DNA of 36,916 nucleotides from CAZRAL01 sp964598005. Its GTDB lineage: Bacteria; Pseudomonadota; Gammaproteobacteria; Burkholderiales; Usitatibacteraceae. The notes below the pieces were generated by a model that saw only the letters and a program-made list of their open reading frames with translations, did no database searches and was not told where the DNA came from. This document shows positions 14,701-22,866 of the stretch, one piece after another. A program made the translations under genes and the position numbers. The number at the start of each line of letters is the position of its first letter. The stretch's first letter is position 1. The stretch lies in NCBI GenBank assembly GCA_964598005.1, contig CAZRAL010000022.1, positions 1 to 36,916 on the forward strand, given 5' to 3'.

Positions 14701-15778
14701 CAAAAAAGTAATGCTCGATTGGGGCTATGGGGTGCAACGTACTATTCATTCGTTTGCGCGTAAATTTTTCCTCGTCCAACGCCAGACCAAGCAGCCTCCT
14801 TCAACCGTTGGCAAACCGGCCCTCAAAGCGCAGGTCATTCATTTCATCAACAAACCCATGCCGGGCGGGCTGCCGAAAAAAACTTCACGCGCATTGCTCG
14901 ATATCGAGGATGGCACCATGGTGCCCATCATCCGCGATCCGCAAAAGGCCGGCGTGGATGCCGAGGCGGTATTCTATTTTCCAGGCTGCGGCTCGGAACG
15001 TCTGTTCGGTCAGGTGGGGCTGGCCACGCAAGCGATGCTGTATGAAGTTGGCGTGCAAACCGTTTTACCGCCGGGTTATCTATGTTGCGGCTATCCGCAA
15101 ACCGCCTCGGGCAATGCTGATAAAGGGGAACAGATCACGACTGAAAATCGGGTGCTGTTTCATCGCGTTGCCAATACCCTCAATTATCTGGACATCAAAA
15201 CGGTAATCGTCAGCTGTGGCACCTGTATGGATCAATTACAAAAATACGAATTCGAGAAAATTTTCCCCGGCTGCCGCCTGCTCGACATTCACGAATTTTT
15301 GCTGGAACGCGGCGTAAGACTCGAAGGGGTAAGCGGAGTACGTTATATGTACCATGATCCCTGTCACACTCCGATGAAAACTTACCAGCCAATGAAAGTG
15401 GTCAATGAATTGATGGGCCAGCCAGTCGAATTGAACGAGCGCTGCTGCGGTGAAGCGGGCACACTGGCAGCGACGCGGGCGGATATTTCTACCCAGGTAC
15501 GCTTCCGCAAGGAAGAGGAAATGCGCAAGGGAGCAAATAAATTACGCGCAGCTGGAGAAAAAAACGCGCGTGGAGACATCGTGCCATTCAGGGGCGATAT
15601 CAAAATCTTGACCTCTTGCCCTTCCTGTTTGCAGGGGTTATCGCGCTATGACAACGATGCGGGAACCAGCGCCGATTACATCGTCGTCGAAATGGCAAAA
15701 CACTTGCTGGGCAATAATTGGCTGGGTGATTATGTGCATAAAGCCAATCGCGGCGGCATCGAACGTGTGCTTCTGTGA
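11756..15778 (+). CDS. DUF3683-type FAD-linked oxidoreductase with Fe-S and CCG domains
   Basis: A very large (1340 aa) fused D-2-hydroxyacid dehydrogenase-like enzyme. An N-terminal DUF3683-like region (about 30-170) precedes a GlcD/FAD_binding_4 domain (about 210-400; VVYPDSEEEC, RGGGTGYTGGAVPL). The FAD-oxidase C-terminal domain runs to about 835 (HMHAGDGNVHTNIPV, GEHGIGITKLEFL). Two 4Fe-4S clusters follow (CLRCGKCKPVC near 862, CTVCHKCANPCP near 925). Two CCG domains end it (CCGYPQTASG near 1110, HDPCHTP, CCGEAGT near 1229), as in GlpC and the LldE/GlcF subunits. It resembles GlcD and GlcF fused in one chain, so I infer oxidation of lactate, glycolate or a similar hydroxyacid with electrons passed to quinone. 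The substrate is unknown. GGAA lies 7 nt before ATG. Confidence 0.9.
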   Translation: MATNPIFINQAVPAFSFPGAANPAEGAAVPPLREIPYNYTSFSDREIVIRLLGADTWEILTELRSERKTGRSARMLYEVLGDIWVVERNPYLQDDLLDNPKRRLALIEALRHRLNEIEKRRLADLADQDKRASESSPLSKDKGDADAQTRAGYVRLLLERAYQAVDDFEKEFRDTWDLRKKVMARLAKITRRDNIAFDGMARVSHVTDATDWRVEYPFVVVYPDSEEECAPLVRALIELGLTIIPRGGGTGYTGGAVPLSKLSAVINTEKLDTLSPVEMCELPGVPAPVATLQCGAGVVTKRAMEEAEQAGLVWACDPTSADASCIGGNVAMNAGGKKAVLWGTALDNLASWKMVDVRGDWMEIERLDHNLGKIHDCAVTRFRIRRFNDKGKSSRPDEILEIPGSAFRKTGLGKDVTDKFLSGLPGIQKEGCDGLITSARFILHRMPRHIRTVCLEFFGPVKEAVPAIVEIRNYLDNHEHAVLAGLEHLDERYLKAVGYATKSRRNQRPKMVLIGDIVSEDENAAMEAASQVVRLANARQGEGFIAVSVDARKKFWLDRARTAAIAKHTNAFKINEDVVIPLHHLGDYSEGIERINIELSIRNKLRLIDALEELFKSRLPLHEEDEQIGREEIFGSRLEQAHELLDRLRERWRYLLTHLDQPVGEACSELARLGVDLGEEPESTATVFTLLQTYQIRVSWKRELKAPLEQIFDGRAFGRAVEKIGATHKQILKSRVFVALHMHAGDGNVHTNIPVNSDDYGMLQEANAAVARIMAFARELNGVISGEHGIGITKLEFLTAAEITPFVHYKQAIDPDGHFNRGKLLPGGDLSRAYTPSFSLLGAESLIMEQSEIGGIADSIKDCLRCGKCKPVCATHVPRANLLYSPRNKILATSLLIEAFLYEEQTRRGVSLRHFDEFSDVADHCTVCHKCANPCPVDIDFGDVSIAMRNLLRKQGKRKFNPGASAAMFFLNARDPTTIKLVKKVMLDWGYGVQRTIHSFARKFFLVQRQTKQPPSTVGKPALKAQVIHFINKPMPGGLPKKTSRALLDIEDGTMVPIIRDPQKAGVDAEAVFYFPGCGSERLFGQVGLATQAMLYEVGVQTVLPPGYLCCGYPQTASGNADKGEQITTENRVLFHRVANTLNYLDIKTVIVSCGTCMDQLQKYEFEKIFPGCRLLDIHEFLLERGVRLEGVSGVRYMYHDPCHTPMKTYQPMKVVNELMGQPVELNERCCGEAGTLAATRADISTQVRFRKEEEMRKGANKLRAAGEKNARGDIVPFRGDIKILTSCPSCLQGLSRYDNDAGTSADYIVVEMAKHLLGNNWLGDYVHKANRGGIERVLL

Positions 15779-15858
15779 TTGCTTTTGGCGGGATAAACGA
15801 GCAAACGAGCGGCAAGGTATTCTTTATCTTCAACATTTCATTGCCTCAGGAATATTCC

Positions 15859-18800
15859 ATGTTTAATACGGCTTTTTTCAGACTCTTGTTATCGATAGCC
15901 GCAAGCGCCATAGCATTATCGGCCCACGCTGGCAAAGCGATTTTTGCCGATAGTGTCCCCACCGCGCAGGAGAGTGAGATCGTCACGCAATTGATCATCC
16001 GCTACAAGGACGAAATGGTGCAACCCCAGATGAAAACCAAGCAAGAGACTGAAGTAAGACGATTATCACAGGTCAGCGGTGAAGAGTTGACTTTTTTCCG
16101 CGACATGGCACTGGGCGCGCAGGTGCTCAAATTGCCACGTCGCATGACCGCTAGCGAAGCGCAGGCGCTTGCCAAGCGCTTGGCGGCTGATCCCGCAGTC
16201 GCTTATGTGGAGCCGGATTGGCCGATGTATGCATTGTCGATCCCTAACGATCCGCTGTTCGCTACACAATGGTATCTGAATGACAGCATGGGCGGGATCA
16301 ACGCCCCCGTCGCATGGGACATAACAACAGGTAGTGCAAGTACCGTCGTGGCGGTACTCGACACCGGTTTCACCGTTCATCCCGATTTGGTCAGCCGCCT
16401 GCTGCCAGGCTACGATTTTATTAGCGACCCCCTGAAAGCCAACGATGGGGATGGACGCGACAGCGATGCCAACGATCCGGGCGACTGGATCAATGTCGAT
16501 GACAAAGCCAAAGAACAGTTTTCCAAATGCACGGTGGAAAATTCGGGCTGGCACGGCACTGCCGTCGCCGGGACTATCGCAGCCGCCACACAAAATGGCA
16601 CTGGGGTTGCCGGTATCGACTGGCAAGCGCGCATTCTGCCGGTGCGGGTGCTGGGTAAATGTGGTGGTCTAACGTCCGATATTGCCGATGGCATGCTGTG
16701 GGCAGCGGGGTTCCCGGTTCCCGGTGTACCTAATAACCCCAACCCAGCAAAAATTCTCAACCTTAGCCTGGGCGGCAATCGCAGTTGCAGCACGACTTAT
16801 CAATCAGTATTGAATCAAATTATTGCCGCGGGGGAAATCGTCGTTGCCTCGGCAGGCAACGATAACAACAGCGACGATCATGCACCCAGCAGTTGTAACG
16901 GGGTTATCAGTGTCGCCGCCACAGCCCGCAATGGCTCGAAAGCCTCCTACTCAAACTTTGGCAGCAAGATCACATTGGCTGCGCCGGGCGGCGGTAGTGG
17001 CGATTTTATCGTCGTCAGCAATAACGGAACAACGGTACCCGGTCAGCCTGCTATTGGCAGCGTTCAGGGCACCAGCTTTTCCGCGCCGGTGGTCAGCGGC
17101 ATCGTTTCGTTGATGGCGGCCTTGTTACCCAATCTCGACGCGGTGACTGCCAAAAAACTCTTGCAAGGGTCAGCGCGCCCCTTCCCGGATGCCTCGTGCA
17201 CAACGGATATTTGCGGCGCGGGTATCGCCGATGCTGCCGCCGCGGTGCGCGCGGCGCGCGATCAATCGCTGGGCGTGGCGACATTCATCGGCTTCCAGGA
17301 TGCTGATGTAGGGCGCCCCAATCCGGATATCGTTTTGAAAATCACCAATTTCAGCCCGGCGACTGTCTTCATCAATACGCCGAGCATCACTGGCGCAGCG
17401 GATTTTTCTATCAATGGAAATAGCTGTAGCAATGGGTTAGCCGGCGCCGGTACCAGTTGCAATTTTTCACTGCGCTTCAATCCCTACGATACCGGGTTAC
17501 ACAAGGGGCAATTGTCTTTTGCGGCCAGCGACGGGCAAATCTATTACCTAGACTTGTCGGGATTCGCTTATCCCGCGGCAAAGGTCAGCCAGCTCAAGGC
17601 GGGCTCCAGCGGCGCGCCGCTTTATCTCACCTATGGGCCGGACGGTAATTTTTGGTACACGCAACCCGACGCCAATCGTATTGCGCGGATGAGCTTGCAA
17701 GGCTGGGTGAGCGAGTATCCGCTCCCCTCGCCTGACAGCAATCCCTTTGCCATTACTACCGGTGCCGATGGCAATTTATGGTTTACCGAGCTGGACGGAA
17801 ACCGTATTGGACGCATTACACCAGCAGGTACCATCACCGAATATCCAGTGCCCACCGCGGCAAGCCAACCACGGGGAATCACCGCAGGCCCAGACGGTAA
17901 CATCTGGTTTACCGAGATCAGTGGTGCGCGCATCGGCCGCATCACGCCACAAGGTACGCTGACAGAATTTGTGATCCCTTGGGAAAATGCCCTGCCACGC
18001 GGCATTACCCAAGGCCCGGATGGTAATTTGTGGTTTACTGATTCCGGAGCTAAGGCTATCGGGCGCATCACGCCGACAGGAATGTTCACCCGTTTCAACA
18101 TTCCATGGAACAGTAGTAGTGTCCGGGGCATCACGACCGGCCCGGACGGCAATCTATGGTTTGTAGAAAGTGTTGGCAACCGTATCGGGCGAGTAACGAT
18201 CGCTGGCACGTTCACCGAATTCCCGTTACCGCAGGAGAGCGAAGCCCCCATTGACATCGCTGCCGGGGCCGATGGCGCCTTGTGGGCCACGCTGTCGAGC
18301 GCCAGCCGTCTCGCCCGTATCACCACATCAGGGCAAATCAGCGAATACCGCCTTCCCAGCGCAGCCAGTTCACCGATCGGGATCGCTAACGGTCCCAATA
18401 ATCGTCTGTGGATCGCCAATAGCAGTGGCCGCAACAGTATTGCCATACTCACGCCGCCTAATGTTGCCGGGCCGGATAATTATCAGGATATGTGGTGGCT
18501 GGGGCCACAGGAAAACGGCTGGGGTATTAGCATTGCCCAGCATCGCGATATTCTGTTCAGTGCTTTTTATATTTACGATCAGGCAGGCAAACCGCAATGG
18601 GTTGTCATGCCAGGGGGTACGTGGAACGCTGATTACACGACGTTTTCAGGTGCAGTTTATATCCCTAGTGGCTCATGGTTTGGAAACTATGACATCAAAC
18701 AGTTTAACGCCGGGGAAAGTGTGGGTTTCGCCGCGCTACATTTCACCGCACGCGATCAGGGCACCTTCAACTATTCGATCAACGGTGTTTCGGGCAGCAA

Positions 18801-19197
18801 AACCATCACCCGCCAGTTATTTCCGGTCGATTATGCGCCCGGCCTCAACGTAGGCGATATGTGGTGGGCCGGCCCGCAGGAAAACGGCTGGGGAATCAAT
18901 ATTGCCCAGCAGTATCGCACTCTGTTCGCGGTCTGGTTTACCTACGATCAGCAGGGCAAGGTAACCTGGTTTGTGCTGCCCGGCGGCGCCTGGAGCGCCG
19001 ATAATAAAACCTATTCCGGCAAGCTCTATTCGACCACCTCTAGCCCCTGGCTGGGTGCGGCTTACAACCCGGCCCAGTTCATCGCTACCGAAGTCGGCAC
19101 CTTGAGCTTTAATTTCATCGACGCCAACAATGCGGTGATGAGCTACAGCGTGGGCGGTGTAACCCAAACCAAAAATATCGTACGGCAGGGCTTTTAG
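15859..19197 (+). CDS. Secreted subtilisin-like protease with seven-blade propeller and twin GWG modules
   Basis: 1112 aa from ATG 15859, which has AGGA 7 nt upstream and begins a clear signal peptide (about 1-24, ending SAHAGKA). An I9-like propeptide spans about 35-105. The S8 catalytic domain (about 130-455) shows D168 (AVLDTGF), H232 (GWHGTAVAG) and S406 (GTSFSAPVVSG). A HYDIN/choice-of-anchor-like beta domain (about 480-575) leads into seven repeats of about 42 residues (GPDGNLWFTE type, about 590-870), resembling a virginiamycin-B-lyase-like propeller. Two C-terminal modules of about 115 residues start DMWWLGPQENGWGISIAQ at 877 and DMWWAGPQENGWGINIAQ at 1000. The modules occur in many secreted proteins but have no known function. 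The protein is probably exported and self-processed; the target is unknown. The HIT gene starts 1 nt later. Confidence 0.92.
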   Translation: MFNTAFFRLLLSIAASAIALSAHAGKAIFADSVPTAQESEIVTQLIIRYKDEMVQPQMKTKQETEVRRLSQVSGEELTFFRDMALGAQVLKLPRRMTASEAQALAKRLAADPAVAYVEPDWPMYALSIPNDPLFATQWYLNDSMGGINAPVAWDITTGSASTVVAVLDTGFTVHPDLVSRLLPGYDFISDPLKANDGDGRDSDANDPGDWINVDDKAKEQFSKCTVENSGWHGTAVAGTIAAATQNGTGVAGIDWQARILPVRVLGKCGGLTSDIADGMLWAAGFPVPGVPNNPNPAKILNLSLGGNRSCSTTYQSVLNQIIAAGEIVVASAGNDNNSDDHAPSSCNGVISVAATARNGSKASYSNFGSKITLAAPGGGSGDFIVVSNNGTTVPGQPAIGSVQGTSFSAPVVSGIVSLMAALLPNLDAVTAKKLLQGSARPFPDASCTTDICGAGIADAAAAVRAARDQSLGVATFIGFQDADVGRPNPDIVLKITNFSPATVFINTPSITGAADFSINGNSCSNGLAGAGTSCNFSLRFNPYDTGLHKGQLSFAASDGQIYYLDLSGFAYPAAKVSQLKAGSSGAPLYLTYGPDGNFWYTQPDANRIARMSLQGWVSEYPLPSPDSNPFAITTGADGNLWFTELDGNRIGRITPAGTITEYPVPTAASQPRGITAGPDGNIWFTEISGARIGRITPQGTLTEFVIPWENALPRGITQGPDGNLWFTDSGAKAIGRITPTGMFTRFNIPWNSSSVRGITTGPDGNLWFVESVGNRIGRVTIAGTFTEFPLPQESEAPIDIAAGADGALWATLSSASRLARITTSGQISEYRLPSAASSPIGIANGPNNRLWIANSSGRNSIAILTPPNVAGPDNYQDMWWLGPQENGWGISIAQHRDILFSAFYIYDQAGKPQWVVMPGGTWNADYTTFSGAVYIPSGSWFGNYDIKQFNAGESVGFAALHFTARDQGTFNYSINGVSGSKTITRQLFPVDYAPGLNVGDMWWAGPQENGWGINIAQQYRTLFAVWFTYDQQGKVTWFVLPGGAWSADNKTYSGKLYSTTSSPWLGAAYNPAQFIATEVGTLSFNFIDANNAVMSYSVGGVTQTKNIVRQGF

Positions 19198-19198
19198 G

Positions 19199-19651
19199 AT
19201 GCATGTCCCCGGATGCACATTGTGCGAAGCGGATGGAGGAAGGGTCATTCTGTGCAATGAACAATTGCGTGTCGTTCTGGTGGAGGGGTCCGAAGCCGAA
19301 GCCTATCCCGGATTTTGCCGGGTGATCTGGAACGACCACATCAAGGAAATGAGCGACCTTAATGTTTCCGAGCGCGCAACACTGATGCAGGCCGTGTTTA
19401 CCGTGGAGTCTGCACTGCGCGTGCAATTGCAACCGGAAAAAATCAATCTTGCCAGTCTGGGGAATATGACGCCGCATCTGCACTGGCACGTGATTCCCCG
19501 TTATCGTGACGACGCCACCTATCCCCAGCCAATCTGGGCCGTCCCTGATAAACTCAGAGCCAGTCGCAATGGCCCTCTTGCCGCAGAACAAGCTGCGCAA
19601 TTAACGAAGGCCATCCGAGATACACTTTCCACTCCCCAAAATATCATATAA
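19199..19651 (+). CDS. HIT family nucleotide hydrolase
   Basis: A 150-aa histidine-triad protein. The triad HLHWHVIP lies near residue 98, preceded by the conserved N-L-A-S-L-G-N stretch. An N-terminal CTLC pair may bind metal. HIT proteins hydrolyse nucleoside phosphoramidates or dinucleoside polyphosphates by attack from the central histidine; the substrate is not evident. The start overlaps the protease transcription unit, beginning 1 nt after the stop, with AGG in the junction as the only ribosome site. The overlap in strand suggests cotranscription, although the functions look unrelated. Confidence 0.9.
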   Translation: MHVPGCTLCEADGGRVILCNEQLRVVLVEGSEAEAYPGFCRVIWNDHIKEMSDLNVSERATLMQAVFTVESALRVQLQPEKINLASLGNMTPHLHWHVIPRYRDDATYPQPIWAVPDKLRASRNGPLAAEQAAQLTKAIRDTLSTPQNII

Positions 19652-19708
19652 GAAAAAACTTATTAGGCACACATTCTCTCTTTACACACACTTCAACAAG
19701 GAATAATC

Positions 19709-21313
19709 ATGTCCGTGCAATCAGGTCCTTCCACCGGGCTCATGTTTTTCCAGGATGCCCGCACCTGCAAGGAATGGTTGAAATCCATTCCCATTACCAA
19801 TATCTCGCAGGCCCAGCAGACCCTCCTTAATGCCTTGCGCCTGTTCAAGAATGTTCAGATACCGCCCGTCGAACATCTCACCTGCATGGAGTTGATACGC
19901 GATAAGGCGGCCTTTCTGTTTTCGGAGCAACGTGCCCGTTATGCGGGAAGAACCGTCCCCATTTCGGATGCCGAAAATACCGCATGGCTGCTATCGCGTA
20001 ACTTGCTGGAAGAAATGGAAGTGGGTTACCGGCGCTGCTGGAACGAGGTCGTGAAGGGTGGCGAATTAAGCGAGCATGCAGCATTGATCATTCAACGCAT
20101 CGTCCGCTACATCGGTTTGCAAATGCTGATTGCCGGCTTTGTTTACCGTCATTTCGACCCTGCGCTCTGGCTACGGCTACACGCGCAATGGCTAGAAGCC
20201 GAGCGCCGCGATCTCACCGAGGCGCGGGTTCGCGACTCGGTGGGCGCTACGGATGGCAACTCCAGCATATTGCAAGCCTATACAGCGGTACTATTGGGGC
20301 AGATGGCAAATATTTACGAATTGACTCCGCGCCAGATCGATTTTGTCGATGCCGTCATGAAGCGCCTGGGCCATAAAGTCGCCTTGGGCCGCGATCCTGT
20401 CCTGAACCCACAGGGATTGGTATGCGCAGTCGATTTGCTAGCAGAAGCAGGGTGCAATCATCGTCCCCAGATCGTAGCGGGCGATCAGGTTCGTGTACTG
20501 GATATGGAGGCTTTGGCAAAATCGCTGCGCCACCGCATCCGCAAACTGGAAGAAGGCGAAGAACCCGGCGCCATCGAGCTTCCGGCGGACTGGAGTAATC
20601 ATGATGCGCTGGTGCAATTGAAACGTTTGTACAAACTCTGGTGTGAAGGTATTCCCCTTCGCGTTCATGCGGTCGCACCCGAAGATGCACAAGCCGCTCT
20701 GGCATTCGGCCTTGCCGGCATGCATTATTTTGTATCGGGCAATATTTTCGAACAGCCAGGCGCCAAGCGTGAACTGACCCGCCGGGAATTGGACGATATC
20801 CTCATGTTCGGCAAAGTTTCTGAAATGACCCAGAAGGCCCGACAAGCCGGTTTCAGCCATACCACGGAAACCTGGACGCTGCTTCACGAGGGCAAGGGCT
20901 TTATCCGTTTATTGCGTCCCGCCAAATCCAGCCATGGCGTGGCAATCGGTATGCTGGTCGGGGTCAAAATCGGCAACGCCGAGGTTTTCTATATGGGCGT
21001 CATACGTGAAATTGTCCAGGAGATGAATGGCAGCATCCAGGTCAACGCGGCAGTGATCCCCGGCAAACCCGAAGCCATTTCTGTGCGTTCTGGCGATGCA
21101 CGTCATCGCACAAACGAAGATTATGTACAGGGATTTCGCCTCCCTGCCTTTGCAGCGCTCAACATCCCCGAAACGCTGATCGTACCGAGCGGACTGGCCC
21201 CGCGGGGTCATGGTATCGACATTTTCGAACCTGGCCAGAGCGAGCGCCACGCCATGACCGTTCAGGATTTTATCGAACGTGGCATGGACTTTGACCGGAT
21301 TAGCGTATTCTGA
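19709..21313 (+). CDS. Uncharacterised conserved protein, possible PilZ-like C-terminus
   Basis: A 534-aa soluble, mostly helical protein with no signal peptide. The N-terminal half is helix-rich and contains WLLSRNLLEEMEVGYRRCW. The C-terminal region from about residue 370 has a beta-rich run (TWTLLHEGKGFIRLL, IGMLVGVKI, FYMGVIREIV) whose order resembles PilZ-like c-di-GMP binding domains of a betaproteobacterial family. I see no full RxxxR...DxSxxG motif, so this is only a resemblance. A ribosome site AAGGAA stands 7 nt before ATG 19709. The universal stress gene follows after 31 nt, suggesting cotranscription. It could also be an unrelated structural or signalling protein. Confidence 0.7.
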   Translation: MSVQSGPSTGLMFFQDARTCKEWLKSIPITNISQAQQTLLNALRLFKNVQIPPVEHLTCMELIRDKAAFLFSEQRARYAGRTVPISDAENTAWLLSRNLLEEMEVGYRRCWNEVVKGGELSEHAALIIQRIVRYIGLQMLIAGFVYRHFDPALWLRLHAQWLEAERRDLTEARVRDSVGATDGNSSILQAYTAVLLGQMANIYELTPRQIDFVDAVMKRLGHKVALGRDPVLNPQGLVCAVDLLAEAGCNHRPQIVAGDQVRVLDMEALAKSLRHRIRKLEEGEEPGAIELPADWSNHDALVQLKRLYKLWCEGIPLRVHAVAPEDAQAALAFGLAGMHYFVSGNIFEQPGAKRELTRRELDDILMFGKVSEMTQKARQAGFSHTTETWTLLHEGKGFIRLLRPAKSSHGVAIGMLVGVKIGNAEVFYMGVIREIVQEMNGSIQVNAAVIPGKPEAISVRSGDARHRTNEDYVQGFRLPAFAALNIPETLIVPSGLAPRGHGIDIFEPGQSERHAMTVQDFIERGMDFDRISVF

Positions 21314-21344
21314 CCTCTTTGCTGAACATAGAAGGGAGCACATC

Positions 21345-21788
21345 ATGTACAAGAAATTGCTAGTACCCATAGACGAAGGCAAGCTTTCCCGCAAAGCAGT
21401 GGATCACGCCGTAAAACTAGCTCAGGCACTTAATGCGCAGGTTGTGGGACTGCATGTCTCTTTCCCATACACCATCCCCTATGCCACCGATGGCATGATT
21501 GTCGACGCGATGCCCCCCGCTGAATACCGGACCGCAGCAGAAAAACGGGCACACAGGCTCGTCTCGATTCTTGAAAAAAAAGCCATGGCTGCAAAGGTAA
21601 AATTCAGCATTCGTCATGCTTTTTCCGACGCGCCGTGGGAAGAAATTCTCGCCATCGCCCGCAAGGACAAATGCGATGCCATCGTCATGGCCTCGCACGG
21701 CCGTAGGGGCATCGCCGCCGTATTGCTGGGAAGTGAAACCCAAAAAGTCCTGACGCACTCCAAACTGCCGGTAATCGTAGTACGTTAA
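21345..21788 (+). CDS. Universal stress protein (UspA family)
   Basis: A 147-aa single-domain Usp. It starts MYKKLLVPIDEGKLSRKAVDHAVKLA, a typical first strand and helix, and carries the ATP-binding motif GRRGIAAVLLGSET (G-2x-G-9x-GS) near residue 125. ATP-binding Usps are dimeric cytoplasmic proteins induced by stress or starvation. The start is supported by GAAGGGA upstream; an in-frame codon at 21279 overlaps the preceding gene and is less likely. lolA follows after 30 nt on the same strand. Confidence 0.95.
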   Translation: MYKKLLVPIDEGKLSRKAVDHAVKLAQALNAQVVGLHVSFPYTIPYATDGMIVDAMPPAEYRTAAEKRAHRLVSILEKKAMAAKVKFSIRHAFSDAPWEEILAIARKDKCDAIVMASHGRRGIAAVLLGSETQKVLTHSKLPVIVVR

Positions 21789-21818
21789 AACGATTCAACC
21801 AAATTCAATAATACTTTT

Positions 21819-22424
21819 ATGCGTTCGTTTTTTATCTTACTGCTTTGTTTATGGAATGTGGATTCCAGTGCCGAGGCACTCTCCAAATTCAGGCAATTTT
21901 TGGCGCAGAGCGGAAGCGGAAGCGCAACCTTCGAGCAGACGGTGATCGACAAATCTGCTCGCATTACGCAAAAAGCCAGTGGCACGTTCGTGTATTCGCG
22001 TCCGGGGAAATTCCGCTGGGCTTACGACAAGCCAAAGCAATTGATTGTCGGGGATGGGGCGCGGATCTGGATCTACGATGAAGATCTGAATCAGGTGACG
22101 GTACGCAAAATCGATCAGGCCATTTCGGCCACACCTGCGGCTTTGCTGGCCGGTGGTGCTGTTGCAGATAATTTGTTCGATATGAAAGAACAAGGCATTC
22201 AGGATGGCCTCGAATGGCTGGAAGCCAGGCCCAAAAAAGCCGATACCAGTTTCGAGCGCATTCGTATTGGTTTTTCCGGCGACCAGCTTGCTGCGATGGA
22301 GCTGTACGATCAATTCGGCTCGCATACCGTCCTGCGTTTTATCGACTTAAAGCGTAATCCCCGGGTCGATGCCAGCCTGTTTAAATTCACGCCCCCGAAG
22401 GGCGCGGATGTTGTGGGTGAGTGA
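21819..22424 (+). CDS. lolA: Outer-membrane lipoprotein carrier protein
   Basis: Periplasmic chaperone that takes lipoproteins from LolCDE to LolB. Signal peptide at about residues 1-20 (MRSFFILLLCLWNVDSSAEA). The mature part has the LolA features: FEQTVID, the conserved GTFVYSRPGKFRWAYDKPK segment near residue 57, WIYDEDLNQVTVR and FKFTPPKGADVV at the C-terminus. At 201 aa it has the usual length. No close Shine-Dalgarno is evident. The convergent iscX gene lies beyond a fragment of the inverted-repeat element, so the gene that usually follows lolA in related genomes is absent here. Confidence 0.95.
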   Translation: MRSFFILLLCLWNVDSSAEALSKFRQFLAQSGSGSATFEQTVIDKSARITQKASGTFVYSRPGKFRWAYDKPKQLIVGDGARIWIYDEDLNQVTVRKIDQAISATPAALLAGGAVADNLFDMKEQGIQDGLEWLEARPKKADTSFERIRIGFSGDQLAAMELYDQFGSHTVLRFIDLKRNPRVDASLFKFTPPKGADVVGE

Positions 22425-22575
22425 AAATAATCTGTCCTAGCCACAACTTGATCTGACAGACTGTATCAAACTGCAGCAGCTAAAGAAGGAGCTGTCGGAG
22501 GTGTCCGATCCAGCTGCTTGTTCTGCACCAGTACTTTCTCACTAAACGTCAATGCTGATCAGCCCACACGCGCAT

Positions 22576-22643
22576 TTGACAACTGCGCCAGCCTTCGGCC
22601 CACGACAAGCCAGAGGCTCATGAAGGACTTATGCAGAGGTTCC
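22576..22643. mobile_element. Partial inverted-repeat element (MITE copy 3, right part)
   Basis: The last 68 bp align with the right end of the element at 10468-10754: a shared CAACT...GCCTT block, then GGCTCATG, GGACT and CAGAGGTTCC at 22634-22643. TTAA follows at 22644-22647, a YTAR-type target. The matching left end is not found, so the copy is truncated or has diverged. The rest of the 22425-22575 gap has no gene; it holds a GCAGCT...AGCTGC hairpin-like pair near 22473-22515. The fragment ends 10 bp from the iscX stop. Confidence 0.65.
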
Positions 22644-22653
22644 TTAAGTTTTT

Positions 22654-22854
22654 TTACCCCGCCTCGTCTATCCAAGCCGCTTGAATGGCTTCAAGGATTT
22701 TTTCTCCAGAATGGCTGGGGTCGTCGTCAAATTCCGGCAGATTTATTACCCACTGGCGCAGATCGGTAAAACGGATTTGTCGCGGATCAATGTCGGGATG
22801 CACTTCTGCCAATTGAATGGCGATTTCCAGTGAATCAGTCCACTTGAGGCTCAT
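22654..22854 (-). CDS. iscX: Fe-S cluster assembly regulator IscX
   Basis: A 66-aa acidic protein of the IscX/YfhJ family. It starts MSLKWTDSLEIAIQLAEVHPDIDP, the conserved WxDxxxIA..L...HPD pattern. The motif FTDL and W33 are followed by LPEFDDDP. It binds iron and IscS and modulates cluster synthesis in known members. It is the last gene of the isc cluster, 12 nt after fdx. The length equals that of the E. coli protein. Confidence 0.96.
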   Translation of the reverse strand: MSLKWTDSLEIAIQLAEVHPDIDPRQIRFTDLRQWVINLPEFDDDPSHSGEKILEAIQAAWIDEAG

Positions 22855-22866
22855 ACGAATTTCCAG

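Noticed and set aside
17631..18452. 273-codon minus-strand frame opposite the propeller region
   Set aside because: Regular Pro/Ser/Gly repeats simply reflect the repeated propeller codons read backwards.
17630..18470. Repeats inside the protease gene considered as a DNA tandem repeat or CRISPR-like array
   Set aside because: The periodicity of about 126 nt is explained by 42-residue propeller blades with diverged codons.
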